NCBI GenBank assembly: GCA_910576535.1
Contig: CAJTKK010000014.1
Span: forward strand, 1,259-65,258
Direction of reading: 5' to 3'
Source of the DNA: an uncultured Lachnospiraceae bacterium
Lineage (GTDB): Bacteria > Bacillota > Clostridia > Lachnospirales > Lachnospiraceae
Length of the DNA: 64,000 nucleotides
Shown: in pieces, positions 1-7,581 of the stretch
How positions within the stretch are numbered: position 1 is the first letter of the stretch
Layout: the number at the start of each line of letters is the position of its first letter
Notes under the pieces: model-generated
The model's input: the letters and a program-made list of their open reading frames with translations, nothing else
Databases searched by the model: none
Told to the model about the DNA's origin: nothing
Made by a program: the position numbers and the translations under genes

Positions 1-57
1 AAATGCTGATAAAAAGGGCATTTCTGCTTTTTTCTTTTTCATTTTAGCGGGAGTGTG

Positions 58-195
58 ACTGATAACGAGAAATATTGCATGAGATGCTGGCTGTTGAGGC
101 TCGGGCTCAACGGGGATGAGTTCAAGGCCTGCCGCCACCATACGGCCAAAAACCCTGCGGGGGATTCGGCGTGGAGGCATGGGGGATGCGCGTAA
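58..195 (+). pseudogene. C-terminal remnant of an amidoligase-like gene
   Basis: An open frame runs from about 58 to the TAA at 193-195 and reads ...NEKYCMRCWLLRLGLN followed by GDEFKACRHH and GDSAWRH. From memory this resembles the extreme C-terminus of amidoligase-family proteins (ATP-dependent amide-bond formers common on Firmicute mobile elements). There is no start codon or catalytic core: an in-frame stop sits at 10-12. The next gene remnant is a gamma-glutamylcyclotransferase-like start, and that pairing is typical of amidoligase loci. The family call is from recall, not from a search. Confidence 0.45.
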
Positions 196-209
196 GCGCA
201 TCCCCCATG
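178..209. other. 14-bp perfect hairpin with GTAA loop
   Basis: Positions 178-191 and 196-209 are perfect reverse complements around the tetraloop GTAA (GNRA type). The stem overlaps the stop codon of the amidoligase remnant. No T-tract follows on either strand, so it is not a canonical terminator. It could be a REP-like palindrome or a processing site. Confidence 0.6.
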
Positions 210-258
210 TTAGGGGTATTTCGCGGACGCATTCATTCATAGGAAAGAGGAAACCGGA

Positions 259-376
259 TATGGCGAAACACACACTTTATATTGCTTACGGCAGTAACTT
301 GAATGTAGGGCGGATGGCGCCTGTCCCGATGCGCCGTTTCCATCCATTCTGCTTTGGTGTGACTGGCTGGGGCTGA
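259..376 (+). pseudogene. N-terminal fragment of gamma-glutamylcyclotransferase-like (AIG2-type) gene
   Basis: The ATG at 259 has a purine-rich RBS (GGAAAGAGG) and gives MAKHTLYIAYGSNLNVGRMA, the conserved start of AIG2/gamma-glutamylcyclotransferase proteins, in which YGSN forms the substrate loop. Homology stops near 320. The frame runs into unrelated residues and ends at 376, about 39 residues in place of about 150. The gene is therefore truncated and presumed non-functional. Confidence 0.6.
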
Positions 377-787
377 AGCCGTCCGCTTTTTGCCGAGGAG
401 TGAGGGGACATGAGGGGGAGGCCGCGGGCAGGGGTAAAACCATCCTGCGGCGGGCAGATGCCAGAAAGAGGAAGGGATGCATACCTGATTCGTGCTTGTA
501 AAGCAGTTTGGGGTATGCTAAAATGTGGGTTGATAATTCAAGGGTGATACGATATGCCGCCCCGGAGAGTTGGCGTTCTCCGGGGCAATGTCTGGGGAGA
601 TGATGGTTATTGCATAGGTGGCGGCTATGTCAGTATGAATTTTATGGAGTATGACGAATAGCCGTATGACGGGGAGGCATTAAGCCGGCTACAGGAAGCC
701 CTCAATGGGGTTGTGGGATGCGAGGCATTTAGCATCAGGGCATGAAGAAAGCCACGATGGATGGTGAGAATGGAAGGAGATTATTTC
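377..787. other. Intergenic debris with no intact gene
   Basis: No supported coding sequence. An open stretch from the ATG at 554 (MPPRRVGVLRG...) ends at a TAG near 660 and continues in the same frame to about 742, like a decayed gene with one in-frame stop, but I do not recognise it. The last ~100 bases (from the GAAGCCCTC motif near 698) resemble the sequence just upstream of the intact lipoprotein at 1756, so this stretch belongs to a duplicated module. Confidence 0.4.
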
Positions 788-1138
788 CTGAAGAGGAAAA
801 TGTGAATGAGGATGCTTGCGGCGGCTTTATCCGCATCCCTGCTTGCGGGATGCGGCAATACCGCAAAGCCGGCTGACAGCGGCAGTGTTGTCACGGCAGG
901 GGAAGAAGACGGGGCGGATGCGGCTCAGGAGGCGGATGAGGAAGAAGAACCCGGTGCAGGGAATGAGCCGGAGGAAGCGGATGCCGGGCAGGAACCGGAA
1001 GATGAGACGGAGCAGGAAACGGTCAACTGGCTGGAGGAACACGGGATAGCTATTACACCGCAGGTAGATTGCTCTGTGAATTTATACGGTTATGCCAGCT
1101 ATCGAGAAGACTATGTGTGCGGTTTTGAGGCGGCTTGA
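788..1138 (+). pseudogene. Broken paralogue of the lipoprotein at 1756
   Basis: This copy aligns with the lipoprotein at 1756. Both have a signal peptide ending LAGCGNT, an acidic Glu/Asp/Ala linker, the motif TVNWLEEH, then ITPQ.DC.VNLY. Here the aligned start codon is CTG (788) instead of ATG, and the sixth codon is TGA instead of TTG. The frame can only restart at the ATG at 806. A lost base near 1133 ends it at TGA 1136-1138, exactly where homology to the intact copy stops and a transposase remnant begins. Only about 110 residues remain, against 284 in the intact copy. Confidence 0.7.
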
Positions 1139-1571
1139 CATCTGTCCGAATGCTTATTACAGCTACCGGAAATACCGGAAAGCGGATTATTATGCCCAGA
1201 AAGACTCGGCAAAAGCGCTGGAATCACAGCCGCAGATCAAGGAAGAATTGATTCTCCGCAGCGGCCAGGGTTCCTAGTATACGGCAAAGGCCTTCGTGGA
1301 ATTCTGCGAATCTGTTCATGTGACTCAGAGTATGGGCAAAGCAGGATGCCCATACGGCAACGCTCCTATGGAAAGACATCTCAATGCACTGAAAAATGAA
1401 TGTGTCAACCTATACGGGTTCCGGACAGAGGAGGCGCTGTATCAGGCGGTGGAAGAATCTTCCTGTGTCACCACATGCACCATGTGCGTCCGCACAGCTA
1501 TAAATGGATACCGCACACCTTGTCAGGCACGGACTGCCTCATAACTTGGGAACTAATTTTATTAGCCATAT
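1134..1571 (+). mobile_element. IS3-family orfB transposase remnant, copy 1
   Basis: One frame reads CPNAYYSYRKYRKADYYAQK, then after an apparent deletion ILRSGQGS, an amber stop at 1275-1277 where the family has Gln (GSQYT), then YTAKAFVEFC, NAPMERHLNALKNEC and a decayed NGYRTPCQARTAS end. These are the DDE integrase hallmarks of IS3-type OrfB. The core between the N-terminal part and the GSQYT motif is missing. A frameshift near 1465 disrupts the HVRPHSY block. Homology to the inverted copy at 2678-2884 ends at 1571 (TTATTAGCCATAT), which suggests that is the element end. Not functional. Confidence 0.75.
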
Positions 1572-1755
1572 GCGTAACATAAATGTTTGACCACAACAAC
1601 CATAACATGAGGAATATCCTTATGTTGTGGAAGCCCTCTGCCAGTTTATGTATGCCCGTAACAAGCTTATAGGCCGCGAGGCGTTTGATTATTTCGTTGC
1701 ATCGAGGCATGAGGAAAGCAACGATGAATGGAGAGAATGAAAAGGAGATGATCTG
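1572..1755 (+). other. Tail of a lost gene plus leader of the intact lipoprotein
   Basis: A frame ending at TGA 1737-1739 reads YVVEALCQFMYARNKL followed by GREAFDYFVASRHEES. It looks like the C-terminus of a protein whose start was lost; I do not recognise the family. Parts of this stretch (GAAGCCCTC, GCGAGGC, GAGAATG..AAGGAGAT) recur before the broken copy at 690-785. It ends in the AAGGAGATG ribosome binding site of the next gene. Confidence 0.4.
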
Positions 1756-2610
1756 ATGAAAAAGAATATGTTGATGAGAATGTTTGCGGCAGCATTATCT
1801 ATATTTGTACTTGCAGGGTGCGGCAACACAACGGGAACAGTTGAAAACGGCAGTGTTGCTACTGAGGAAACGGATGCAGATGCGCCGGATACAGCGAATG
1901 AGGAGCAGAATGAGGCGGAAGCTTCCAGTACGGAGACGGAAGCGGATGAAGAAGAAGATTTAAGAGCGGAGACGGAAGCGGATGAAGAAGAAGGGTTAAG
2001 CGCGGAGACTGGGGCGCAGGATGAAGAAGCGGAAAAAGACACAGAGGAAGAGGCAGAACCGGAGACGGTCAACTGGCTGGAAGAACACGAGATAACCATT
2101 ACACCGCAGGGAGACTGTACGGTGAATTTATACAGCTATGACAGTTATGAGGAAGATTATGTAGGTGATTATGAGGCGGGCTTGAATGTCACCATCTCAG
2201 AGACAACGGAAGGAGTGGACGAAGGGTTCAAGAAGGTAGTCGCTCAGTTTACCATCAATATAAGCGACCAGCCGGGAAACGGCAGCACTTGGAATACCTG
2301 TGCGTTTGACAGGTATACTGGCACCTACTTTAGAGGTAATGCAAAAACCAAGGAGGCAATCTGGATTGAGGATGAGTATTATGATGTACGTACTGAGAGG
2401 GAGCAGATCAACGATTATCCGATGTTTTACATAACGTATGCTGTGATTTGCCCGGCTGACTATGACGGTGCAGTATTCCAAATTGGCTATGATTCGCCGG
2501 AATTGAAGGAACAGAATGATAAATTAGATTATCAAACCAGACTATATACAATGGATGAACGTCCATTTTATGGAGACGGCTATCGATGCTTTACCCTGAC
2601 GGATGAATAA
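1756..2610 (+). CDS. Hypothetical acidic-linker lipoprotein
   Basis: A 284-residue protein with a lipoprotein signal peptide (MKKNMLMRMFAAALSIFVLA then GCGN, lipobox LAGC) that should be anchored to the outer face of the membrane. Residues about 30-95 form a repetitive acidic linker (ETEADEEE repeated, rich in Glu/Ala/Asp). The remaining ~185 residues form a globular domain starting TVNWLEEHEITITPQ, with many Tyr, Asp and Thr, that I do not recognise. The start is set by AAGGAGATG ahead of ATG 1756. A broken paralogue lies upstream at 788-1138. IS3 remnants in opposite orientations flank the gene, so it is probably part of an accessory block rearranged by IS activity. Function unknown. Confidence 0.7.
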   Translation: MKKNMLMRMFAAALSIFVLAGCGNTTGTVENGSVATEETDADAPDTANEEQNEAEASSTETEADEEEDLRAETEADEEEGLSAETGAQDEEAEKDTEEEAEPETVNWLEEHEITITPQGDCTVNLYSYDSYEEDYVGDYEAGLNVTISETTEGVDEGFKKVVAQFTINISDQPGNGSTWNTCAFDRYTGTYFRGNAKTKEAIWIEDEYYDVRTEREQINDYPMFYITYAVICPADYDGAVFQIGYDSPELKEQNDKLDYQTRLYTMDERPFYGDGYRCFTLTDE

Positions 2611-2643
2611 GCCGGTACATATTTCATGGCCCGGCTAAACAGC

Positions 2644-2677
2644 ATGAAAAAGACCTGTCCTGATGGACAGGTCTTAG
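2644..2677 (+). terminator. Rho-independent terminator-like hairpin
   Basis: AAGACCTGTCC (2650-2660) pairs with GGACAGGTCTT (2665-2675) around TGAT, just after the lipoprotein stop. The right arm supplies only a short TT, so termination strength is uncertain. Confidence 0.45.
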
Positions 2678-2884
2678 ATATGGCTAATAAAATTAGTTCC
2701 CAAGTTATAAGGCAGTCCGTGCCTGAAAAGGTGTGCGGTATCCATTATAGCTGTGCGTCGGCACATGGTTGCATGTAACACAGGCAAATTCTTCCACCGC
2801 CTGATATCGCGCCTTTTCTGTCCGGGACTCGTACAGATTGACGCATTTATTTTTCAGTGTGTTGGAATGCTTTTCCATAGGGGC
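2678..2884 (-). mobile_element. IS3-family orfB remnant, inverted copy 2
   Basis: On the minus strand this encodes PMEKHSNTLKNKCVNLY...AVEEFACVTCNHVPTHS then YNGYRTPFQARTAL and a stop, the C-terminus of the same transposase as at 1134-1571 but with an intact reading frame. The sequence ends at 2678 with the same terminal bases (ATATGGCTAATAAAATTAG on this strand) as copy 1 ends at 1571. The two fragments face each other around the intact lipoprotein. Confidence 0.75.
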
Positions 2885-2971
2885 TTCGAGCTTCCGAAAG
2901 GGTTATAAGGAAACAGCCTGTTACTTGCTTTGCAGCAGTTTTTTCTGCGAGGAAACATGGAGGTGATGTTT

Positions 2972-3583
2972 ATGACCGAATTGGAAAAATGTATGGCAGG
3001 AGAATATTACGACTGTCATAATCAAATCTTTTTAGATATGAAAGGCCATGCAAGGAAATTGCTGCAGGAATATAATGCCCTTGCATATGAGCAGAAAGAA
3101 GAAAAGACCGGCGTTCTGAAACGGTTGTTTGGGGGAATTGGCGCGAATGTATCTGTCGGGCTTCCATTTATCTGCGATTATGGACGGAATATTTATTTAG
3201 GAAACAATGTTTCCGTGAATATGAATTGTACATTTGTTGACTGTAATAAAATAACCATTGGCGACAATGTGCTGATTGCATCCAATGTGCAGCTTTATAC
3301 AGCAACGCACCCCGTCACGCTGCAGGAAAGGCTTACCCCAAATTGGAACGCAGAAACAGGGCAATATTTTTGCCGTACCTATGCATTGCCTATAAAAATC
3401 GGAAATGGCTGTTGGCTGGGCGGCGGCGCCATTGTCCTTCCGGGCGTAACAATAGGTGATGGTTCTGTGATAGGGGCTGGAAGTGTTGTCACAAAAGATA
3501 TACCGGAAAATTCATTGGCAGCGGGCAACCCATGCCGTGTGATCCGGAAAATAAACGGAGAAGACATGGAATGTTTCAGATAA
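2972..3583 (+). CDS. Sugar O-acetyltransferase (maltose/galactoside acetyltransferase family)
   Basis: A 203-residue left-handed beta-helix acetyltransferase that moves acetyl from acetyl-CoA to a sugar hydroxyl in the cytoplasm. The N-terminal Maa domain is visible (TELEKCMAGEYYDCHNQ), followed by hexapeptide repeats (IYLGNNVSVN, ITIGDNVLIA, IKIGNGCWLGGGAIVLPGVT, IGDGSVIGAGSVVTKDIPEN) and the usual end AAGNPCRVIRKI. The catalytic His lies in YTATHPV. The GGAGGTG at 2958 sets the ATG at 2972; an upstream in-frame extension lacks an RBS. It stands alone between the IS remnant and a terminator. The true sugar substrate cannot be read from sequence. Confidence 0.88.
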   Translation: MTELEKCMAGEYYDCHNQIFLDMKGHARKLLQEYNALAYEQKEEKTGVLKRLFGGIGANVSVGLPFICDYGRNIYLGNNVSVNMNCTFVDCNKITIGDNVLIASNVQLYTATHPVTLQERLTPNWNAETGQYFCRTYALPIKIGNGCWLGGGAIVLPGVTIGDGSVIGAGSVVTKDIPENSLAAGNPCRVIRKINGEDMECFR

Positions 3584-3694
3584 CCGCTTTTAATGTGAAA
3601 GGAACAATGGCCGACACTATCCCGATGCGTATAAAGGTATTCCGCCAGTCTGCGTAAGATATTACCCGGTTCCTGCAATCAATAGCATAAGAAA

Positions 3695-3723
3695 GGGCTG
3701 CCAGGAAATAGGCAGCCCTTTTT
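3695..3723 (+). terminator. Rho-independent terminator
   Basis: GGGCTGCC (3695-3702) pairs with GGCAGCCC (3711-3718), followed by TTTTT. It lies between the acetyltransferase and the convergent alcohol dehydrogenase. Confidence 0.85.
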
Positions 3724-3748
3724 ATGGATAAAAAGTGATAGATTCAAT

Positions 3749-4930
3749 TTAGAAGTCTACTTCCGTGCCATAGTAAATGCAAGTGAATAATTTTTCCATA
3801 ACATCCGGTTCGATCGTCCTTGGATTGGATCCAGTACATGCATCGCTTACGGCAAGTTCAGAAATTTTGGAGATCTTCTCTTTAAATTCGGTTTCGTCAA
3901 TGCCGAAATCCTTCAATGTTCTCGGTATATTCAGCTTAACATTGAAATCATCAATTTTTTCACAGAGACTATTGATCAAGGCCTGTTCGGAAGCGCCGGG
4001 AAGACCCATTCTGCGTGCAATTTCCGCATAACGGGATGCGGCGGAGGGTTCTTTTGCATTATATTTGATGACAAAAGGAAGATACATGGCGTTTGCACAC
4101 CCATGAGTAATATGTCCGGTAGAAAAAGCGGCGCCGGTTTTGTGGGCCATGGAATGTACGATGCCAAGCAGTGCGTTGGAGAAAGCCATACCAGCCAGGC
4201 ACTGTGCATAATGCATTTCTTCACGGGCGGTCATATTGCCATTGTAGGAAGCAGGCAGATAATCGAATACCATTTCGATGGCCTGAAGAGCCAACGGGTC
4301 GGTAAATGAGCAATGCAAAGTGGAAACATATGCTTCAATGGCATGTGTCAGTGCATCCATTCCTGTGTAGGCTACCTGCTTGGGAGGGAGCGCTTCTACC
4401 AGTTCAGGATCTACGATAGCGACATCCGGCGTAATGTTGAAGTCAGCCAAAGGATATTTGATGCCTGCCGCGTAATCGGTGATAACGGAGAAAGCAGTAA
4501 CTTCGGTAGCCGTTCCGGAAGTGGAAGGGATCGCCGCAAATTTTGCTTTCTGCCTTAATTCCGGGAAATTAAAGGGAACGCATAAGTCTTCAAAGGTAGT
4601 GTCTGGATATTCGTAAAATGCCCACATTGCCTTTGCAGCGTCAATAGGAGACCCGCCGCCCATAGCTACAATCCAGTCTGGCTCAAAATCACGCATAGCC
4701 TGTGCGCCTTTCATTACTGTTTCTACAGACGGATCCGGTTCAACGCCTTCAAACAGGCTGACTTCCATGCCGCCCTCTTTCAGGTATCCTACTGCTTTGT
4801 CGAGGAAGCCTTGGCGTTTCATAGAGCCGCCGCCAACGACAAGAATTGCTTTTTTTCCTTTTAAGTTTTTCAGTTCGCTGAGACATCCTTTTCCGTGGTA
4901 AATGTCTCTTGGTAAAGTAAATCTGCTCAT
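3749..4930 (-). CDS. Iron-containing alcohol dehydrogenase
   Basis: A 393-residue type III (Fe-dependent) NAD(P)-alcohol dehydrogenase. Visible features are the GGGS cofactor loops (VVGGGSMKRQG, VAMGGGSPIDAAKAMW), PSTSGTATEVTAF, DPELVEALPPKQVAYTGMD and the metal-binding histidines in DALTHAIEAY and HSMAHKTGAAFSTGHITHG. It is close to butanol/propanol and lactaldehyde-reductase-like enzymes. The minus-strand start at 4930 follows GGAGG; a longer in-frame start has no RBS. It sits 12 kb from the microcompartment genes on the other strand, so a role in 1,2-propanediol or propanol formation is possible but unsupported. No microcompartment targeting peptide is seen. Confidence 0.88.
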   Translation of the reverse strand: MSRFTLPRDIYHGKGCLSELKNLKGKKAILVVGGGSMKRQGFLDKAVGYLKEGGMEVSLFEGVEPDPSVETVMKGAQAMRDFEPDWIVAMGGGSPIDAAKAMWAFYEYPDTTFEDLCVPFNFPELRQKAKFAAIPSTSGTATEVTAFSVITDYAAGIKYPLADFNITPDVAIVDPELVEALPPKQVAYTGMDALTHAIEAYVSTLHCSFTDPLALQAIEMVFDYLPASYNGNMTAREEMHYAQCLAGMAFSNALLGIVHSMAHKTGAAFSTGHITHGCANAMYLPFVIKYNAKEPSAASRYAEIARRMGLPGASEQALINSLCEKIDDFNVKLNIPRTLKDFGIDETEFKEKISKISELAVSDACTGSNPRTIEPDVMEKLFTCIYYGTEVDF

Positions 4931-5405
4931 TGCATACCTCCATTGTTTTATAATTAATAGTAATAATTGCATTATAGCTTAATGGCGGAAATAAGGCAAT
5001 GAATCTTAGGAAATTATCAGCAGAAGCGTTGGAAGAATGACCATCGGCATAGGAGGAATAAAAGGAATATGATATGTCTTAAATAACGGAAAGGGGAAGC
5101 CATTGTTCAAAAGGCAATGATGTCATAAAGAAAAAATGGCCTGTTGACAGGGAATAGGTCTGGCTGATTTTGGGATGACATAAAGAAAGTGATATGATGG
5201 AAATGTCATCATCTGGTTGATTCAATTGGTCAGCGTCATAAAAAGTGTTTCCCGGAGAATATGCATTTGTTTTTCATAGGATTTTCCCTTTGTAAATGGA
5301 TTTTTAGGGGCAAATCCTTTTTATGTTGACACTGTCATAGTGAAAACATATAATGGCGTTTAGAATATATTATGTATCATTCTTTTTTTGGAAGGAGAGG
5401 GAAAA
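4931..5405 (+). promoter_or_regulatory. Intergenic region with sigma-A promoter for pdxK operon
   Basis: The -35 TTGACA (5326-5331) and -10 TATAAT (5349-5354) match the consensus exactly, with 17 bp between them. Transcription should begin near 5361, leaving a short leader before ATG 5406. A weak hairpin (GGATTT 5298-5303 with AAATCC 5312-5317, then T's) lies upstream. The rest of the gap holds nothing I can support. Confidence 0.8.
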
Positions 5406-6242
5406 ATGCCTCATAATCATCAGAAAAAAATAGCGGTTATTAATGATCTGTCAGGGTTTGGAAGATGCTCCCTCACGGTATCCCTTCCGATTATTTCTTA
5501 TCTTGGCATTCAGTGCTGCCCAATTCCCACTTCGATCCTTTCCAATCACATGGGGTTTGCGGACTATTTCTTTGATGATTATACGGACAGGATGGAAGGG
5601 TACATTGAAAAATGGCGGGGACTGGGGCTGCGGTTTGAAGGAATTACGTCTGGGTTCCTGGGCTCCAAAGAGCAGATTGAAACAGTAATAGGATTTATTG
5701 AAGAATTCGGGGAAAGCGGAACCAAAGTGATTATTGACCCAGTGATGGGGGATAACGGCAGAATATATGCTACTTATACGGAAGAGATGTGCGGGGAAAT
5801 GAGGAAGCTGATAGAGTATGCGGATATTATCACGCCAAACCTGACGGAGTGCTGCCGTCTGACAGATACCGTATATAAGGAAAAGGGATGGAAGGAAGGG
5901 GAATTATATGCCATGGCACAAAAGCTGCTGGAACAAGGGCCGGAAAAGGTGGTGATTACCGGGATTTTGCAAGGTGATTTTGTAGCCAGTTACGTAGCGC
6001 AAAAGGATAAAAAACCGAAAATAATACAAGTGCATAAAGCGGGTGCGGAACGTTCTGGGACGGGGGATGTATTTGCATCTATTATTGCAGCGGATGCGGT
6101 CAATGGCGTGGGTTTTGAGGAATCGGTAAAAAAGGCTTCGGACTTTGTAAGAGAAGGTATATTAAAAACAATGGAACTGGATATCCCCTCTACGGACGGG
6201 GTTTGTTTTGAAGAGATTTTGTATACATTAAAGAGGGATTAA
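5406..6242 (+). CDS. pdxK: Pyridoxal/pyridoxamine kinase
   Basis: A 278-residue ribokinase-fold B6-vitamer kinase that phosphorylates pyridoxal or pyridoxamine with ATP to give the 5'-phosphate. Family motifs: IAVINDLSGFGRCSLTVSLP at the N-terminus, PTSILSNHMGF, IIDPVMGDNGRIYATYT, ITPNLTECCRLTD, and the anion-hole/catalytic GTGDVFAS near the C-terminus. The ATG at 5406 follows GGAAGGAGAGG; a TTG six codons upstream lies inside that RBS. It is the first gene after the consensus promoter at 5326 and is followed 13 bp later by a radical SAM gene. Confidence 0.9.
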   Translation: MPHNHQKKIAVINDLSGFGRCSLTVSLPIISYLGIQCCPIPTSILSNHMGFADYFFDDYTDRMEGYIEKWRGLGLRFEGITSGFLGSKEQIETVIGFIEEFGESGTKVIIDPVMGDNGRIYATYTEEMCGEMRKLIEYADIITPNLTECCRLTDTVYKEKGWKEGELYAMAQKLLEQGPEKVVITGILQGDFVASYVAQKDKKPKIIQVHKAGAERSGTGDVFASIIAADAVNGVGFEESVKKASDFVREGILKTMELDIPSTDGVCFEEILYTLKRD

Positions 6243-6255
6243 GGGAGGATAAGAA

Positions 6256-6858
6256 ATGACGATATTGTATGAAGTGTATGATAATCTATATGTAAACCTG
6301 ACAAACCGCTGTCCTTGCGCCTGCACTTTTTGCTTGAGGAAGACAAAAGACGAGATGAATCATTCCGGAAGTTTATGGCTGGAAAGGGAACCGTCCGTAG
6401 AAGAAGTGAAAGAAGAATTTGCTAAGTTCGAGATGGGAAAATATAAGGAAGTGGTGTTCTGCGGTTTTGGGGAACCCACAGAACGGCTGGAGGATTTGCT
6501 TGCTATTGCCGCATATGTGAAGGAAGAATATGAGATGACTGTACGGGTCAACACAAATGGTCTGTCGGATCTTTTATATGGAAAGGATACTGCCCCTATG
6601 TTTGAAGGGTACGTTGACATTGTTTCCATAAGCCTGAATACACCGGATAAAGAAGAATATTATAAACTGACAAGGAATAAGTTTGGCGAAGGGGCTTTTG
6701 ACGCAATGTTACGGTTTGCGGAAAATGTGAAAAAATATGTGTCCAAGGTGATATTGACTACTGTGGAAACGGCTATTACAAAAGAGGAAGAAAAAAAATG
6801 CCTGGAGATTTGTGACAGGCTTGGAGTGACTTATAGAATAAGGCCATGGGAGGGATGA
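6256..6858 (+). CDS. TatD-linked radical SAM protein
   Basis: A 200-residue short radical SAM protein. The cluster-binding motif CPCACTFC (CxxxCxxC) follows LYVNLTNR, and the SAM-contact strand FCGFGEPTERL is present. This resembles the family annotated as TatD-associated radical SAM, whose reaction is not established. No TatD nuclease gene is adjacent here; instead it lies 13 bp after pdxK and 164 bp before rubrerythrin. It has no C-terminal auxiliary cluster domain and ends soon after RIRPWEG. Co-transcription with pdxK is likely. Function unknown. Confidence 0.75.
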   Translation: MTILYEVYDNLYVNLTNRCPCACTFCLRKTKDEMNHSGSLWLEREPSVEEVKEEFAKFEMGKYKEVVFCGFGEPTERLEDLLAIAAYVKEEYEMTVRVNTNGLSDLLYGKDTAPMFEGYVDIVSISLNTPDKEEYYKLTRNKFGEGAFDAMLRFAENVKKYVSKVILTTVETAITKEEEKKCLEICDRLGVTYRIRPWEG

Positions 6859-6917
6859 ACCCGGAAGAGGATAAAGGAACGGCCGGCTTTTCCTTTTGGG
6901 GAATAAAAAAACTTTAT

Positions 6918-6932
6918 AGTAATTTAATTACT
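6918..6932. promoter_or_regulatory. 7-1-7 palindrome, candidate PerR/Fur-family operator
   Basis: AGTAATT-T-AATTACT is a perfect 7-1-7 inverted repeat, the architecture of PerR/Fur boxes, 90 bp upstream of the rubrerythrin start. A second inverted repeat (ATATCTG 6962-6968 with CAGATAT 6987-6993) lies in the probable leader. Peroxide control of rubrerythrin by PerR is established in clostridia; assignment to this site is inference. Confidence 0.45.
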
Positions 6933-7022
6933 TATTGCAATGTTATATGATAAACTATTAGATATCTGAAAACACTTTTTACAAATCAGATATTTTAACA
7001 ACAAAAGAAATGGAGTAAAGAG

Positions 7023-7562
7023 ATGGCAAATTTAAAAGGGACGAAAACAGAAGCGAATTTACAGGCGGCATTTGCCGGGGAATCGCAGGCAAGGAATAAA
7101 TATTCCTATTTTGCTTCCAAGGCGAAGAAGGATGGCTATGTACAGATTGCCGCTATTTTTGAAGAGACTGCAAACAATGAGAAAGAACATGCTAAAATGT
7201 GGTTCAAGCTTTTAAATGACGGTATCGGCAGTACGGCGGAGAATCTGAAAGCGGCTGCAGACGGGGAAAATATGGAATGGACGGATATGTATGCCGGATT
7301 CGCAAAAGAAGCGAGGGAGGAAGGGTTTCCGGAAATCGCGGATTTGTTTGAAGGCGTTGCCGCTATAGAAAAAGAGCATGAAGAGAGGTACCGCAAGCTT
7401 TTGGCAAACCTGGAAGGGGATTTGGTATTTTCGAAAGAAGGGGATGTTGTCTGGCAGTGCGCGAACTGCGGTCATATCTGTGTAGGTAAAAAGGCTCCGG
7501 AAACATGTCCGGTATGCGCGCATCCTCAGTCTTATTTTCATGTAAAGGCAGAAAACTATTAA
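7023..7562 (+). CDS. rbr: Rubrerythrin
   Basis: A 179-residue peroxide-reducing protein of anaerobes. The N-terminal ferritin-like four-helix domain carries the diiron ligands (E in FAGESQARNKY, EETANNEKEH, and the second half EGVAAIEKEHEERY). The C-terminal rubredoxin domain has two Cys pairs, CANCGHICVG and CPVCAHPQSYF. It reduces H2O2 to water with electrons from rubredoxin/NADH oxidoreductases in the cytoplasm. The ATG at 7023 follows a modest RBS (GGAG at 7012-7015). A Fur-family-like palindrome lies upstream. Confidence 0.95.
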   Translation: MANLKGTKTEANLQAAFAGESQARNKYSYFASKAKKDGYVQIAAIFEETANNEKEHAKMWFKLLNDGIGSTAENLKAAADGENMEWTDMYAGFAKEAREEGFPEIADLFEGVAAIEKEHEERYRKLLANLEGDLVFSKEGDVVWQCANCGHICVGKKAPETCPVCAHPQSYFHVKAENY

Positions 7563-7581
7563 AAAGAAAGCTGGATTTTAA

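Noticed and set aside
1134..1571. Functional IS3 transposase
   Set aside because: In-frame amber stop, internal deletion and frameshift; no upstream orfA and no intact ends.
3749..4930. Calling the iron alcohol dehydrogenase fucO (lactaldehyde reductase)
   Set aside because: No linkage to the fucose genes, no shared operator and no targeting peptide; substrate cannot be told from sequence.
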